The notes below the pieces were generated by a model that had not been told where the DNA came from, made no database searches, and saw nothing but the letters and a program-made list of their open reading frames with translations. 64,000 nucleotides of DNA. Source: Uloborus plumipes (taxonomy: Eukaryota; Arthropoda; Arachnida; Araneae; Uloboridae). The stretch's first letter is position 1; the number at the start of each line of letters is the position of its first letter. The position numbers were made by a program, and so were the translations under genes. Location: contig JAXGGA010002881.1 of assembly GCA_038373865.1 (NCBI GenBank), forward strand, positions 1-64,000. Direction: 5' to 3'. This document shows, piece by piece, positions 8,361-20,800 of the stretch.

Positions 8361-9930
8361 CACTGGCGGAAAAAAAATTCCAACACCAAGAAAGACTTGC
8401 GCTAGATAAACGAAATTTGGTAGACGTGTTTATGCAACTGAAAGATGACATCGATTGAAATTTCGCGCTCCGCGCATAAGTGTGGGGTGGCGCAGTTGGC
8501 GTCACTCAGAACATGCAAATAAGGCTTGTTTTAAAAGCGTGTTGCAAAGCTCGTGAGTATTATTTTTCCGTGAAATTTGACGCATTGCATTCATGTTAGC
8601 CAGGAATGCCTTTTAAGAAGACGAAGAAGCCATTATCAACAGCTCACATAGTTTGATCGAGGTCGTACAATTTGGCTACGAGAAGGTGGATTTTCATTTC
8701 GCGATATTGCAGAAAGACTTGGTGGGAATGTTTCCACTGTGCATGATTATGGACCTTATTCATGTGACGTCATTGCGGGTATTGACCGAGCCTAGCAGAC
8801 GAAATTTAAGATTTGGAACCAATCAAGATTGTGGAAACTGGATGTAATACCCGCAAACGAAGACCGTTGCCATTCCGTGAATAAGGTCCATTGGAAGCTA
8901 TGGTCAAGAGGGATGGTACTACCTCAAGAAGATCGAGTTCCGAGCTGCCATGTGGCACGACTGAGAAGGAAGATTGCCAAATCCTGCGTACGGCTGTGGC
9001 GTATTGTACTGCATCTGCGGATGACATTAGAGCTGCAGTTGGTATCGTCGTGACCCAAAGAATGGTACGAATTCACTTACTTTAAGGACAGCTCTGAGCT
9101 AGGTAGCCGGCAGCCGGTATTCTATTGACTGCAAACCGTTGCCGTTTGCGACGGCAGTGGTGTCAAGACAGAGCTCACTGAAGGTCGGAGTGGAGATCTG
9201 TTGTAATTTCTGATCAAAGCAGATTCTGCCTTCGTGACAGAGATGGTTGTATGTTGGTCAGAAGGCCAGGGGACCGCCTGCATCCAAGCAGTCTGCGACC
9301 TGGACACACGGGACCTACACCTGGAGTCATAGTCTCGGGAGCAATTTCCTAAGACAGCAGAAGCACTCTTGTGGTCATCCCAAACAAACTGACTGCGAAT
9401 TTGTCGTCAGTCTGGAAATTCAACCTATAGTACAGCCCTTCATGAGTAACATTCAAGGGAGAGTTTTTCAACAGGATAACGCTCGCCCTCACACCGCTGC
9501 TGTAACACAATGTGCTCTACAGAGTGTTGACATGTTACCATGACCTACAAGATCACCAGATGTGTCTCCAATTGATCCTGTATGGGGTATCTTAGAATGG
9601 CAACTCCAGCATCAAACACAGTCAGCAATGACTGTCCTAATATCGACACAAGTGCAACAAGCACGGCACTCTATACCACTAAGTGACATTCGGCACCTGT
9701 ATGACACAATGCATGCAAGCTTGCAGCTTGCCTTCAAAATTCCGGAGGTTACACCGGCTATTAAAGTAACATACTTTCACATTTGCACAGCATTTTCTTG
9801 ATCTTAAATTAGCCAGTGATCTTGTATACATTTAATCAATTAAACATGTGAACTAGACTATTGCATTACCCAAATTTCATTAATCTACAGTAATTTTTCC
9901 TTGGTGTTGGGATTTTTTTTTCTGCCAGTG
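8361..9930 (+). mobile_element. Decayed Tc1-like transposon
   Basis: Inverted ends begin CACTGGC(G/A)G(A)n and continue to CCAACACCAAG(A/G)AA on both sides, flanked by TA (8359-8360, 9931-9932). Length 1570 bp. The transposase inside is broken. Confidence 0.85.
8600..9800 (+). pseudogene. Tc1-like transposase remnant
   Basis: In several frames the plus strand reads fragments of a Tc1 transposase. A helix-turn-helix remnant lies near 8650-8760, an ISDQSRFC segment with the first Asp near 9210-9230, VFQQDNARPHTA with the second Asp at about 9463-9500, and SPDVSPIDPVWG near 9555-9590. In the last, the position of the catalytic Glu reads Asp. Stops (for example TGA at 9541) and frame changes separate the pieces, so it is dead. 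Confidence 0.8.
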
Positions 9931-10035
9931 TATTACAAAATTATAGCACAATCATGATAAATCACTGCTTAAAAGAAAACCTCTATTCTGAAAGCTTTTG
10001 CCTCGCTATTCTGATCTGATTCAACCTCACCAAAC

Positions 10036-10293
10036 TAGAAGCTTCTACGGCATATAGTTTTTGAGTTATGCGACATACATACGTCACGAGAAAACTCCGT
10101 CGTAATTAACCCGGGGGTGGTTGAAAAATATTTTTTGGTTGGTTATATGTTGGTAGGTACATATGCACGTGCTGACAGGTCGAAAAAACTATTCAGCATT
10201 CATTCGGGGGTGAGCGAAATCAAAATTTTGTCAACCAAATTTGAGTGAATTTTTTTTCGCGATCACAATACTTCCTTAACGACGTAATAGGAA
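10036..10293 (+). repeat. Dispersed repeat, copy 1
   Basis: It matches 39177-39472 over most of its length (GAAGCTTCTACGGC, TTTTTGAGTTATGCGAC, ACATATGCACGTGCTGACAG, TCGCGATCACAATACTTCC). No ends or protein are recognised. Confidence 0.7.
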
Positions 10294-10425
10294 TGATAAA
10301 AGAAATTAACAAAACTTGATATTTAAAAGAAATTATTTTTTTTTCTATGAAAATGAGCAGTGTTAAAAATAGAAGCAAACACTGAAGAACTACTATAATT
10401 GCTAAAGAAAACTATAACTAAGGGC

Positions 10426-10681
10426 GGATACCAACTCCCTCAAGGACTTTTCTCCGGCAGTTTTTAGATTTTGGTGTTCAAAAAAGGCAATTTTAGTTGA
10501 TCTTTGATGATATCAAGGAAAAGGTGCGGGGATTCGGGGCTCTGATCTGGAAATTTTTCGAATTGGAAGACCGAAAGATTTGTAATCAACATGTGTTAAG
10601 AAGGATGCAGGGCGAAAAAACTGGGTAAGTAAGGAAAAAAATCGATCGCCCCTCCCTGGAACATTTCTAGATCCGCCCTTG
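10426..10681. repeat. MITE-like repeat with AGGGCGGAT ends
   Basis: It opens with AGGGCGGATAC and closes with TCTAGATCCGCCCTT, a short inverted terminus. Related copies with the TCTAGATC(C/T)GCCCTT-like end lie at about 55153-55441 and 59430-59655. Confidence 0.55.
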
Positions 10682-11764
10682 ACTATAACAAATCACTTCA
10701 CTTTATTTACGATTTTTTTCTCATTCAACCATAGGCGGCTTTTGTACCAAAAAGGGGGCGGGGGCTCAAAAGAAATGCGGGGGGGGGGGGGGAGTAGAAG
10801 GCAGAACTGAAGTTTTTTTTTTTTTTTTAATTTGGCTATGATATTGTATTTAACATTATTCCTAAAATGACAGCTAAAGATGCAGAATCCGGCCTCAAAA
10901 ATCAACCCGACTGGCTAGCAGATTTCTTCCCTATGATTCTCAGCTCTATTCTTATGAAATAATGTGAAAAACGTTGGAATTTTCAACTTGTTTTTGAAAA
11001 TGCCTTTATTTCGGTGAAATAAATCAGCAAAAAATAATTTTTCACTCGATCATTACTTTTTAACCATAAAAAGTGAGGGGCAAGGCCCCTTTACCTTGGA
11101 AGTGAGGGGGCAGTCACCCCCTTGCCCCTCTGTACGAGCCGCCTATGCATTCAACAAAGAGCTGTAATTATTCTTTTTAATACGATCCCATAACACAAAT
11201 TACATTGAAAACACTAACTTATTTGAATTTTTCCTAGATTTCAATCATTATTTATTACTTTTCAACTTCACCTTACGCCTCACTCTGTCTCGAATTATTT
11301 TAGAAATGTGTAATCTGTTAACAGGAGAAAAACTTTCCACCCTGTCCATAGCGTTTGATGGAAATGTTAAGACTAATCTAAATGATGCCTTAAATTTGTA
11401 TGATGAGGGTGCTACATCCCAATATAACATTGAAACAAAATGCAAGTCGTAACAACAACAATTTTATTCACTTTTCAAAGAAATAAATATTGTGCAATGT
11501 AAACTTGATTTTTCTTGAGTTTCACAAGAAATCCAGTTCAAAATCTTCAATTCATTTTCCATTGCACTCACTCATAAGCAGTATTGAAATCATATAAAAA
11601 TTCGAATTGCGGTTCACCATTATACATATTTTGAAAGACATATTCAAATTCTCCACTTTCATCTGAGGGAAAAAGGAATTCAACATTTTAAAGCTGCATA
11701 AAATTTGTAAAACAAAACTGAAAAAACCTTAAGAACTGTTAAAAACGTTCACTTTGGGCGAAAA
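10682..11764. other. Spacer without recognised gene
   Basis: It contains a G run near 10780-10791, a T run at 10814-10828, and a G/C-rich fragment at 11070-11135 with AGTGAGGGGCAAGG-type words. Nothing coding was recognised. Confidence 0.5.
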
Positions 11765-12240
11765 TGAGTAAGAATCGAAAAACAACGTCTAAAAGCACAA
11801 ATGGGTCGAATAAAAATTGGCAAACATGTTTCAAAGGCATAAAGCCTCCTTCTTCAGTGCCAAGCAAGAAATGGAAAAAACTAAAGTATCGGGAGAGTTT
11901 AAGTAGGAAAGGAGCAAAAGCTAGGCCAATCAGGTGTCAGCGTGTGCCGAGCTCAGATTTGGCGTTGCGCTCTCAGAAAATTTAAAAGCATGAAGTAAAA
12001 TTGGCGAGATGTTTGGAACTGCAAAGGATTCATTACAAATATTACTTAAATTTTTGTGAACATGAAAGGCTTCTAAGAAATCTAACTCACCAACAGTTGA
12101 AGGTCTGCAAATAATTTTAGCTTTGGAGAAAACAAATCTATGGCCTGTGTCCCAACAGTGTTTTGCTTTATGCCTTTGAAACATGTTTGCCAATTTTAAT
12201 TCGACCCATTTGTGCGTTTAGACGTTGTTTTTCGATTTTT
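11765..12240. repeat. Inverted repeat, arms about 78 bp
   Basis: Arms at about 11768-11846 and 12159-12238 are reverse complements with few changes (for example AAACAACGTCTAAA and TTTAGACGTTGTTT; TTGGCAAACATGTTTCAAAG and its complement). They enclose a Penelope-like fragment on the minus strand. Confidence 0.75.
11985..12190 (-). pseudogene. Penelope-like retroelement fragment (GIY-YIG C-terminal part)
   Basis: The minus strand reads AKHCWDTGHRF, FSKAKII, ELDFLEAFHVHK and NICNESFAVPNISPI. This resembles the C-terminal part of the GIY-YIG endonuclease region found in Penelope-like elements, where an H-C...GH segment and an FLEA(L/F)HI(Q/H) segment recur. There is no reverse transcriptase nearby, so it is a fragment. 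The family call is from memory of the motif order and is moderate. Confidence 0.45.
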
Positions 12241-12260
12241 ACTTAAGAACTGTTATTCAT

Positions 12261-13622
12261 TAGAGTGGGGCGAAAAATAAAAAGTTTTTCAGATCAACTT
12301 CTAATAGTTGCCAAAAGTTGTCTTTGGTGATAGTTAGCTTTTGTGCAAAATTTGAGAAAAATCGGTTAATATCTTCAGGGGGCGCTGCGATCGCAAAGTT
12401 TTACCATAGCTTTGTTATGGATTTTATAGTTAAAATATCAAAAAGAATGCCTTTAGCTAGTCTCTTTGCGTTTTTTTTTACTCAAAAGATGTTTTCATAC
12501 ATTAAAAGCATATGAAATGACTCACAAACATCATCTCCATATATTATTTCTCTAAGCCGAATCCTATACCCGGTCGAAACTCGCTCATTTCTTTATCGAA
12601 CTGCAAGAAAATTTATGATTTTGAAGCTTATCCCGCGGGCTATTGACGAAAATTAGACCCACCCTCTAAAAAGTGTCGGTTCGTTTTTTATTCGAACTTC
12701 AATTTTTGGGCACAAAATTGACTCTATCTAGCGAAATAATTGTCGTATCGTCTCCATTTTGATTTCATTCGAAAGATTAAAAAAATGCGTTCTTTAGAAC
12801 ATTTCTCCGCTAGCGCCGCGTAAAGAGAATCTCGAAAATCCACGTTTAAGCGACTTATAAGCGATTGAAGTTTGAAAAAGTTAACTTTTTTGCTCAACTG
12901 TCAAAATCGTTACATTGTTGTTCAAATCAATTTTAAATGCGACATTTCAAGCCAAGGCTTAGCTCGGTAAACCTTAATTGTAACTTTTATTGCTTCAAAA
13001 TACTATGGTAGTTTTGCGATAACGTTAGTATTTAGTTTAGTAGTAGCCTTGGGTATTTGATTTTAATATAGGGTATCACTTTTGTAGTAGTTGTAAAAGT
13101 GAACGTGTCTTTGATCTCTTTGAAAAGTTGTCAGAACGACGGCAGTAGATGGCGATGTTGTGCAAATGAAGCCAATAAAAATTGTCGTATTAAATTTTAA
13201 GTTTAGAGTTTTTTTTTTTTTTTGCGGAATTCCGCACGGGTCACCTAGTTTTATATAATATATTTATATTTTAAAAAAAAGCACTTTTTTTTCACGTTTT
13301 TGTTTCTTTTTAAATGCTTGAAATATAAATATATCAAATAAAATAATTTTTTGTGAGTTATTTCATATGCTTTGAATGCATGAATATATCTTATGAGTAA
13401 AAAAATGCAATGAGATTAGCTAACGGCATTGTTTTTCATATTTTAACCATAAAATCCCGATAAAAGCTATGATAAAACTTTGCGATCGCAGCGCCCTGAT
13501 AATACTGAAGATATTAACCAATTTTTCTAAAATTTTGCACAAAAGCTAACTATCACCAAAGACAACTTTTGGCAACTATTAGAAGTTGATCTGAAAAACT
13601 TTTTATTTTTCGCCCCACCCTA
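12261..13622. mobile_element. hAT-like element with about 270-bp terminal inverted repeats
   Basis: Ends TAGAGTGGGGCGAAAAATAA and, from the other side, TAGGGTGGGGCGAAAAATAA. A perfect 8-bp target duplication TTATTCAT lies at 12253-12260 and 13623-13630. The inverted match continues inward for about 270 bp (for example CTTTGCGATCGCAGCGCC on the right and its complement on the left). No transposase is visible. Classed as hAT-like from the 8-bp duplication and TAG terminus. Confidence 0.75.
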
Positions 13623-13630
13623 TTATTCAT

Positions 13631-15330
13631 GTTAAAAAAACTAATTAATATCGTTGTCCGATGGTTAGTTGATCTGAGATATAGACAATATTTCCCTCTT
13701 TTTCTGGTAATTGGCGTCGAGTTGAGCTGGATTAATGTGCTTTTCCACTTACCAATATGACACTGATAAATTATACACGATTATCGCCATCCAATATTGG
13801 CACAAGTCAAATGCATCAACACATGCTATGAACTTCTCTACCTACTGATTCAATGGCCATTGTGTCCCTTCGGTCAAGCCGATATTGTTTATCGGAAAAC
13901 ATCTGTCGTTCCTCAAGCATTGGAATGGTAACCATTCAACTGTTTCCTTTTTCGCAAGAACTAGCGATGCCATACGAAACAATATTGTTTGAATGGGAAA
14001 GCAGTGCAATAGATGACACAATAACGCACTTATTTATTGTAGAATCATCAACCAATTTTTGTTGTAATTATGTCATTAAGTGGAGAAGCGTTTTTGCACT
14101 GGTAATCATCTTGCAAAGTATTTCAACTCAAATTTGCGTGAAATACCCTTTCCAATTACTCCAAAAGAGGGAAACATCATCAATGTTGAAAGTCAACTTA
14201 CTAGAGGAGCACTATATAGTAAGGTATATTTTTTGTTTTTAGTACAATGAAATCCATTTATTAGATAATATTCATACATCCATTTCCAGCGAAAAAACAT
14301 TTGAGCTTAAAGTGGCATACCCAAAGCAGAGATTTGGAGATATATCCCTCTCAAAAATTGGGAAATTTTCCTTTTTTTACCATAAAAAAAAAACAAGGAT
14401 TGAAACCAGCCATATTTCCCTCCAAAATATAATCATATCAAGCTTCAAAACTTTTTCTGGCTATGCCACTGTGAGCTTACATTGAAATGTCACACAAAAC
14501 ATTTCCCTAGTTTCAAAATGTCTTTAAGGCAATATTTATTATGTACGCTTGCTAACAATATAAACATCAGTTTGCCTTCAAAATATTTTTAAAAAGAAAA
14601 GACAATTTAATGCGGCATAATAATATTACAGACCATTAATCAAATGATTAACTTTGAATTTTAATTTAATTAATTGTGAATTCAAACTCAACTATAGTTG
14701 GAGTAAACCTAACCTGGCAATGTAGTAATACTGTGATTAGGATATACATAGCCTTTACAATGCTGTCAGGTTAAGTTTGCCCCAACTATAGTTTATGATA
14801 TTTGAACTGATATTAAATAAAAAGCTCAAGCAATTAAGTATTCTTCAGTGCCATTTATAACACAAATACTATACTTGAAGTACATTTTAATCGCTATTAT
14901 AAACTATAGCGCAACACAAGTTTAGTGATGCATTGAATTGAGGCAATGCGAAGCAAAGGGATGTATGCATTTTTTTAATTACGGATTCAAAATTTTGAGT
15001 TAATTACAAGCAGAGTTCAAACCATAGGTAGAATTGCATTAAAAAGTATTCATAAAGCATGCTGAGCAGCATTAACTGCTAGGGTTACTAGAGCCATCCC
15101 TTCTCCTGAAAAAGGTCAGATTTCTCCCACCATTTATAGTAATTACCTCCAATTTTTCAAGTCCTCCACTTACTTACAAGTCCCCCTTTGCTTCTAGCTA
15201 CTTCAATTAAAAAGAAATTTAAAAACAACAGCATGATATTTCAATTTATTTTTTATTCATGTTTATTAACCCATTGTAGATCACTTGCATACTGGCATAT
15301 GTTTAGATGTCACCAGTACCATGACTCACC
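13631..15330. other. Spacer without recognised gene
   Basis: A 129-codon frame at 13853-14242 has no recognisable domain and is probably chance. A small palindrome lies at about 14688-14805: ACTATAGTTGGAG...ACCTAACCTGGC against its complement on the right. Otherwise nothing. Confidence 0.45.
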
Positions 15331-15339
15331 AACAATACA

Positions 15340-15692
15340 TTGTTGTTATCATGACTAACTCTTGCAGATGCGAATTCTGTGGCCAGATGCAGACTATTAA
15401 ACCAGCCCTTAAAGAAACCTTCGATAACCAACTTCGACTTTCCTAGAGACATCACGAAGGAGCATTGCAAGGGAATGAAAATACTTCATGATGGGACAAG
15501 GACTTATCCTTACTGCAAAAGATACCCAGAGACCCAACTCACACCTTTGAATGCCTAAGTATTACTGCAGATATCTTGAAACTACCAGATAGAGATCTGC
15601 TGCAGGAGACCCTCTACAGTCCTGAGACACCGAAGCTGGCGGTTACTGTCCTTCAACAATGTCTAGCACAATCCTTAGACACGACATCATCA
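15340..15692 (+). pseudogene. Non-LTR retrotransposon C-terminal fragment
   Basis: The plus strand reads EHCKGMKILHDGTRTYPYC, then with a one-base shift FECLSITADILKLPDRDLL and LAVTVLQQCLAQ, ending in TGA at about 15690. The Cys/His pattern followed by LTP, H/F-E-C-L and a short amphipathic tail is typical of the end of the reverse transcriptase ORF of Jockey-like arthropod elements. The frameshift near 15558 shows decay. Confidence 0.45.
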
Positions 15693-15732
15693 TGACTAAT
15701 CACACAGCAAAGAAAAAACTCCAAGAAAGGCG

Positions 15733-15862
15733 GGTCATTTCATATTTTTCCTGGGGGAGTCAAAGGGTGCAAACCCGATGTAAATTTCATCGGAAAGCAA
15801 CAAAAAACGTGCCCACTCATACGTAAATACATTGGTTTCTTAAAACCGGGGGAGGGGGAGCC
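15733..15862 (+). repeat. GGGTCATTTCA dispersed repeat
   Basis: GCGGGTCATTTCATATTTTTCCTGGGGGAG, given here by its ends only, is followed by TTTCATCGGAAA and CGTGCCCACT. The same words occur in inverse order on the other strand at 62655-62812, and partially near 62300-62345. Confidence 0.45.
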
Positions 15863-17697
15863 AATTGATCTCCCATGACCACCCCTAAATAACAGGCCTG
15901 CTCTAAGCTGAGCTGGTACTTGATATGTGACCTTCCACGGCAGTTATACCAGCTGTAGATAACTGAAAGGTCCCTTATACCCTGCCATGTGGCACATGGT
16001 CCCATCCTAAATATGGGGATGGTAGAGAAACATACTAGGCACAAAAAAGGCAACCCGTACAGCTGGTCGATGCTCGGAATGCTGCCACACATAGTGTTAA
16101 CAAACCTATAGTATTCTTATCTTAAAATATTTTATGAATAAACCAGCTTTGACAATTCAGTTTTCATTATTTTTACACAATGACTATGATTAAACTTAAA
16201 TCAAGTTCATAACATTTTGGATTTAAAGAAAATAGTTCAAATACTCTCCTCCTCCTTTTCCACATTAGTCAATCATCCCAATATTCAAGTAATTTACAAA
16301 TAAAAAGAAATATTTATTTTCTTCATCATATAAAAATTGCTAGTGGTTACAAAACACTAGTTCAGCATAAATATTTTAGATAGTTTCAAAAAGTCAGGGA
16401 ACTACAAAATACTGAAGCATCAAGTTAGAGCTCAACTATATGCTCGTAATCGCAGAGTATTGATTTCATTTTACAGAACATGTTGTAATATCTTTTGCGA
16501 CTAAACAGCATCTAACAAATGCCTATTAATATACAAATAATAACCAATTGTTTATTAGTTCTAGAATAGAATTTTACCTCTGAAAGATATAATCAAATTT
16601 CATTAAAAAGAAGCATTAAGATTCTTTTACAGTACCAGACATAAAATTTTGCAAATCATTCATGTTTGTAAAGTGAAATTTAAAAATATGTATTGAATTT
16701 TCCTCTTTCTTGCAATCGCTTATAGCGAAAGAAAGTTTTACAGATAGATTGGAGACAAACATTTAACCCAAACCTTTTAAAACCGGGGGAGGGTGATGAA
16801 AAGCAACTGCAGTTATACAAAGAGTTATAAGCAAAAATAATAACATTTATTATAAAGAAAAGTAGACACCAACATTTAAAGAAAATTTGTTCTCAAAATG
16901 TAATAGGATGTGAGTTATACAGGATAAAAATGTACTTTGAAGCATTTGCACGAAAAGCAAGAAAAATAGGAAAAATTAGCCAGATTGTGACATAATATTA
17001 TAAAATCACATTTAAGAAGAAAAAGCTTCCAAATCAAATAAATCAATAACAAGAACATGAGTTAATGGCACTAATTATGATACAAGAAATTGTTTTGAAA
17101 GTGTTTTTATCTTTAAATATTTTCTTAAAATCAAATAAGTATACAAAGTATAGTATGTTTGGGATGAAAAAACAAATGCTGAATATTTATTTTCAGTTAC
17201 AAGGTTTTATAATCGGTACGAAATTTCATACATCCAAATAGGAGAAATTAACCAACAAATCATTATTAGAATGAACTAAAAAAATGCAAGAATAAAAATC
17301 TCTACTAAAAAACTAAACATCTATCTTTGTACTCTGGCAACACTTTGAAACAACAAAAACACAAAGTTTTATAAATTAATTAAATAAAATTTTCAAATCA
17401 CAAAATAAACATTTATAACACTACAGCATTAAAAATAAATATTGAATTTAACATTAAAAACTATTACATTCATAAGTGCAATTTTACAGGTCATGTGACT
17501 AGAACAACCCGAAAGTGTGCTATAATAACTTTTCCTACATTAAAAGAATTATAATATCCCAGAAACTCATGCTTTATAACTTGAAAAGAGCTGTAATTAC
17601 ATTTTCTTTCTGTTATATAAGTAAAAAATCATCACATCATTTCATTTTTCAATCGGAGGCACTTAGAAAGGTTTGTAAAAATTAAGTAATAAAAAAA
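15863..17697 (-). other. Probable DNAJC3 3' untranslated and downstream region
   Basis: No coding sequence is recognisable. On the minus strand, AATAAA motifs occur (for example 17186-17191, about 510 bases after the stop codon), so at least the upper part is probably 3' UTR. Extent is not provable from sequence alone. Confidence 0.4.
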
Positions 17698-17831
17698 TCA
17701 ACTAAAGTGAAATTTAAATGTGAATGGGCTACCACGTTCGAAAGGGTTGAAACCTTGTTGGAAAGGGTTAAAGCCTTGCTGACTTTCCGGATCTAGAGGG
17801 TCTTCACCATTGTCAAACTTCTGCCTTTTTT
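17698..17831 (-). CDS. DNAJC3: DNAJC3 coding exon 11 (C-terminus)
   Basis: Reads [20 protein letters not shown], a second QQGFNPF repeat, and ends [10 protein letters not shown]. The stop TGA is at 17698-17700. The linker is shorter and Gly-poorer than in vertebrates. Confidence 0.95.
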
Positions 17832-20800
17832 CTATAGGGAAGAGAGGAAAGAAAAAGTGTTTTATTTACAGCCGTACTGTTTGTCAAAGCTACAAAATAA
17901 AGCAAAAACTTTAAAACATAAATAATGCAACAGAAATATTGTGTAGTTATCTTGTTACTTTGTGATTGCCACTGAAACTACATAGTTTTTCAAACAATGT
18001 ACTAACAGCCCAGTCACAACATCCAGGGCTATCTTTAATATGTTGCCCTGGGCACACTAGAATAATGGGGTCCCTTTGACTTTGACACAGCACTATTTTG
18101 TCAAAATAGACAAATAATGTGTAGATACATAAGGTGCAAGGTTCAGGATTTATTTTAAATTTTTTATGGTCACATTAAATGAATGGATAGTATAATATAA
18201 TTGATAAAATGATAAAAATCATACATCACATTTTTATTTATCTTTTATTTATTTATTTATTTATTTTGTACTTTCCCAATTAAATAGGTTAGTTCAAATT
18301 TGGTGCTTCACACTCGGCTTCGTTCGCACTCTTAATGCAAATCGCACGTTACTATCGTAACTCTTGATGGAAAAAAAATGCCACAAAAAATGTATAACAC
18401 CAAGTGTGTGGAACCGAGCATAATATTAAGTTGTATTTTATGAATTTAAATATAGCTAAGCATACTGAAATCGGAAAACCTGATTTTTGGGGAAGAGTCG
18501 AGTAGCTTTGTACATGAATAAACTAAAAAGCATATAGGTATTGTACTAAGTCATTACTGTTCAATTTTTTCGAAAAAAATTTTTTTTTGGTAATAAATAG
18601 CTGTTATCACTTGGTGATCTAGTAGGAGCTGGGTTCCCCTATCAATGTTGGGGTCCTTGGCATGTGCTTAGAGTGCCCAGTGAGAAAGACGGCTTGACAA
18701 TATCCAGAGGCTGCAATTTGGCCGTGTTTTGGACTAGTCAATCAGAAATTGTCAGTAACTGAGCTAGAGGCAATTATCTTTCATTTAAGCTGAGATTAAG
18801 TTCAAACTGATAGAGCTAAAATTAATTTACCAAACCAGCAATCGTTGCGTAAGTTTGTGTAAATTATATATCTTGCTTCTTCACATTTCAATTGCAATAG
18901 ACTAATTTTTTTTTCAAAATTAGCTATGCAGTTTATTTTCATATGCGCAAGCATATCATTAGGCAGAACTCCCCCCCCCCCTTCCATTTTGCTAATAGTT
19001 TTTTTTTTTTCAATAACAAAGTGGTTTTTCTTAAAATTATTTTACTACAATTGTGAGTTATTTGTTCTTTAACACTATTTATTCTAGAATCACAGGACAG
19101 TTAAACACATGGGCTGTACCACTTTTGCAAAAATCAATGCTTTTAAACATGCCCATGAAGAAAATGAAAGCAAGTAAAACAGCACTTTAATGTTTTTGTA
19201 CCTTTATTGATACTTTTCTTGAGAAAAGATTTTAAAATTTTAAATTCCCAACAGTTTGAAATAACTAAATTATGCAAATTATGATTTTAGTTCAGTTGAT
19301 TAAAAATTAAACTCAGCAGCTTCACCCCCTCTCTCTCTCAAAAAGTTCAAGATGTAAGAGATTAAAATTAAGCAGTGAGCATGAAGTATAAAAAAGGGAC
19401 AAAAATGCAGTCATACTTATTGAATTAACATCACTGAGTTTTCAAAACGAAACACTAACATTTACAAATTGCTGATCCCGATAGAAAATAATATTAAGCA
19501 TAATCACTTTTAACATCATTGTTCAACAAGGCAACTCCAGTTTATATCATTGAGTTCAGTGTAGAAATGCACTAATGAAGAATTTTATAGCATATCTGTA
19601 TTTAATTTGAAGGAAGAAATTTGTGGCATTGATTTTTCTCATTTGAGAGCATTTGTAGATGAATGAAATATTTGACACAACATGTCTACATTCCAGGGTG
19701 TCTTTCAGTAGTGTGATTTACCAACAGAAAACATTACGTACCAGGGTCAGTCAAAACCTCTTTGGCTGCAGCAATGTCAATGAATTTCTTTTCTGCAACA
19801 CTCTTTTCATCTCCTTGGAAGTTATCGGGATGCCATTTTGAAGCTAATTTTCTGTACGCTTTTAAAATTTCTCGCTTCCCAGCAGTTCTAGAATAAAATG
19901 ATAGGAAAAGTATTGAATTATTACAGACTTCAAAATCAAACATAAATAAAAATGTAATCAATATAACTCTTAAAATGGTTGCAGCTTACAAATACTTAAT
20001 GCTTGAAAAAGTTCACTGGAAATTTTTAAGTTCACTCCAAAGCACACCAGCTCCCCAGAAAAAAAAAACTGCTTCTCTATTTTGTCTTACTTAGTTTGTG
20101 ATGTAAAAACAATCCCAAGTTGCTACATAGTACTCCACATCCTCAACCGATTAGAAAACTATAATTTATTTCACTCTTCTACCCCACTCATACAAGAAGC
20201 AGCGAGCGCCAACTAGCGAGAATGTATGAAAGGTTTAAACAAACCTTGAGGTTGAGCAAAATGCAAAAAATGCTTTTTTTGGCAACAGAACAAAATATGC
20301 AAATTATAATTTCAACCTTCATGAGGCACTAATACGCAGGGAAACTGCAGACACGTGTTTCGGCATTATAAGGAACGCAATTTTTCAATAAGCTCCCAAT
20401 TTTTCGCATTGAAAAAGGTATTCCTTGTTAAAGCCGAAACACGTGTCTGCAGTTTCCCTGCGTATTAGGGCCTCACGAAGGTTGAAATTATAATTTGCAA
20501 TTATAGCACTAAGGTATCTATTTTTCTTTAAAACAAAATATATCTACCAGCCACTAGGGATGAACCAAAAATTTGAATTTTCAGGTCTAGCTAGGCTAAT
20601 TTCAGATGTTTTGGAAAAAGAGCCCCTTTCTGTGAATTTTAAGAAAAATAAGTAAATGTTAAGAATTTACATTTTCAGAAAAGAGCAACAAAGCTTTAAT
20701 TTTTACTCTTCAAAATGTTGTAAAAGGTATGCAAATATACCCACATTCTTTCTAAATGTCTCCCTAAGTACCAGTGTTAGAAATAAGAATCTAAATCTAG

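Noticed and set aside
13853..14242. 129-codon protein
   Set aside because: No recognisable domain, no repeats and no splice context; probably chance in AT-rich DNA.
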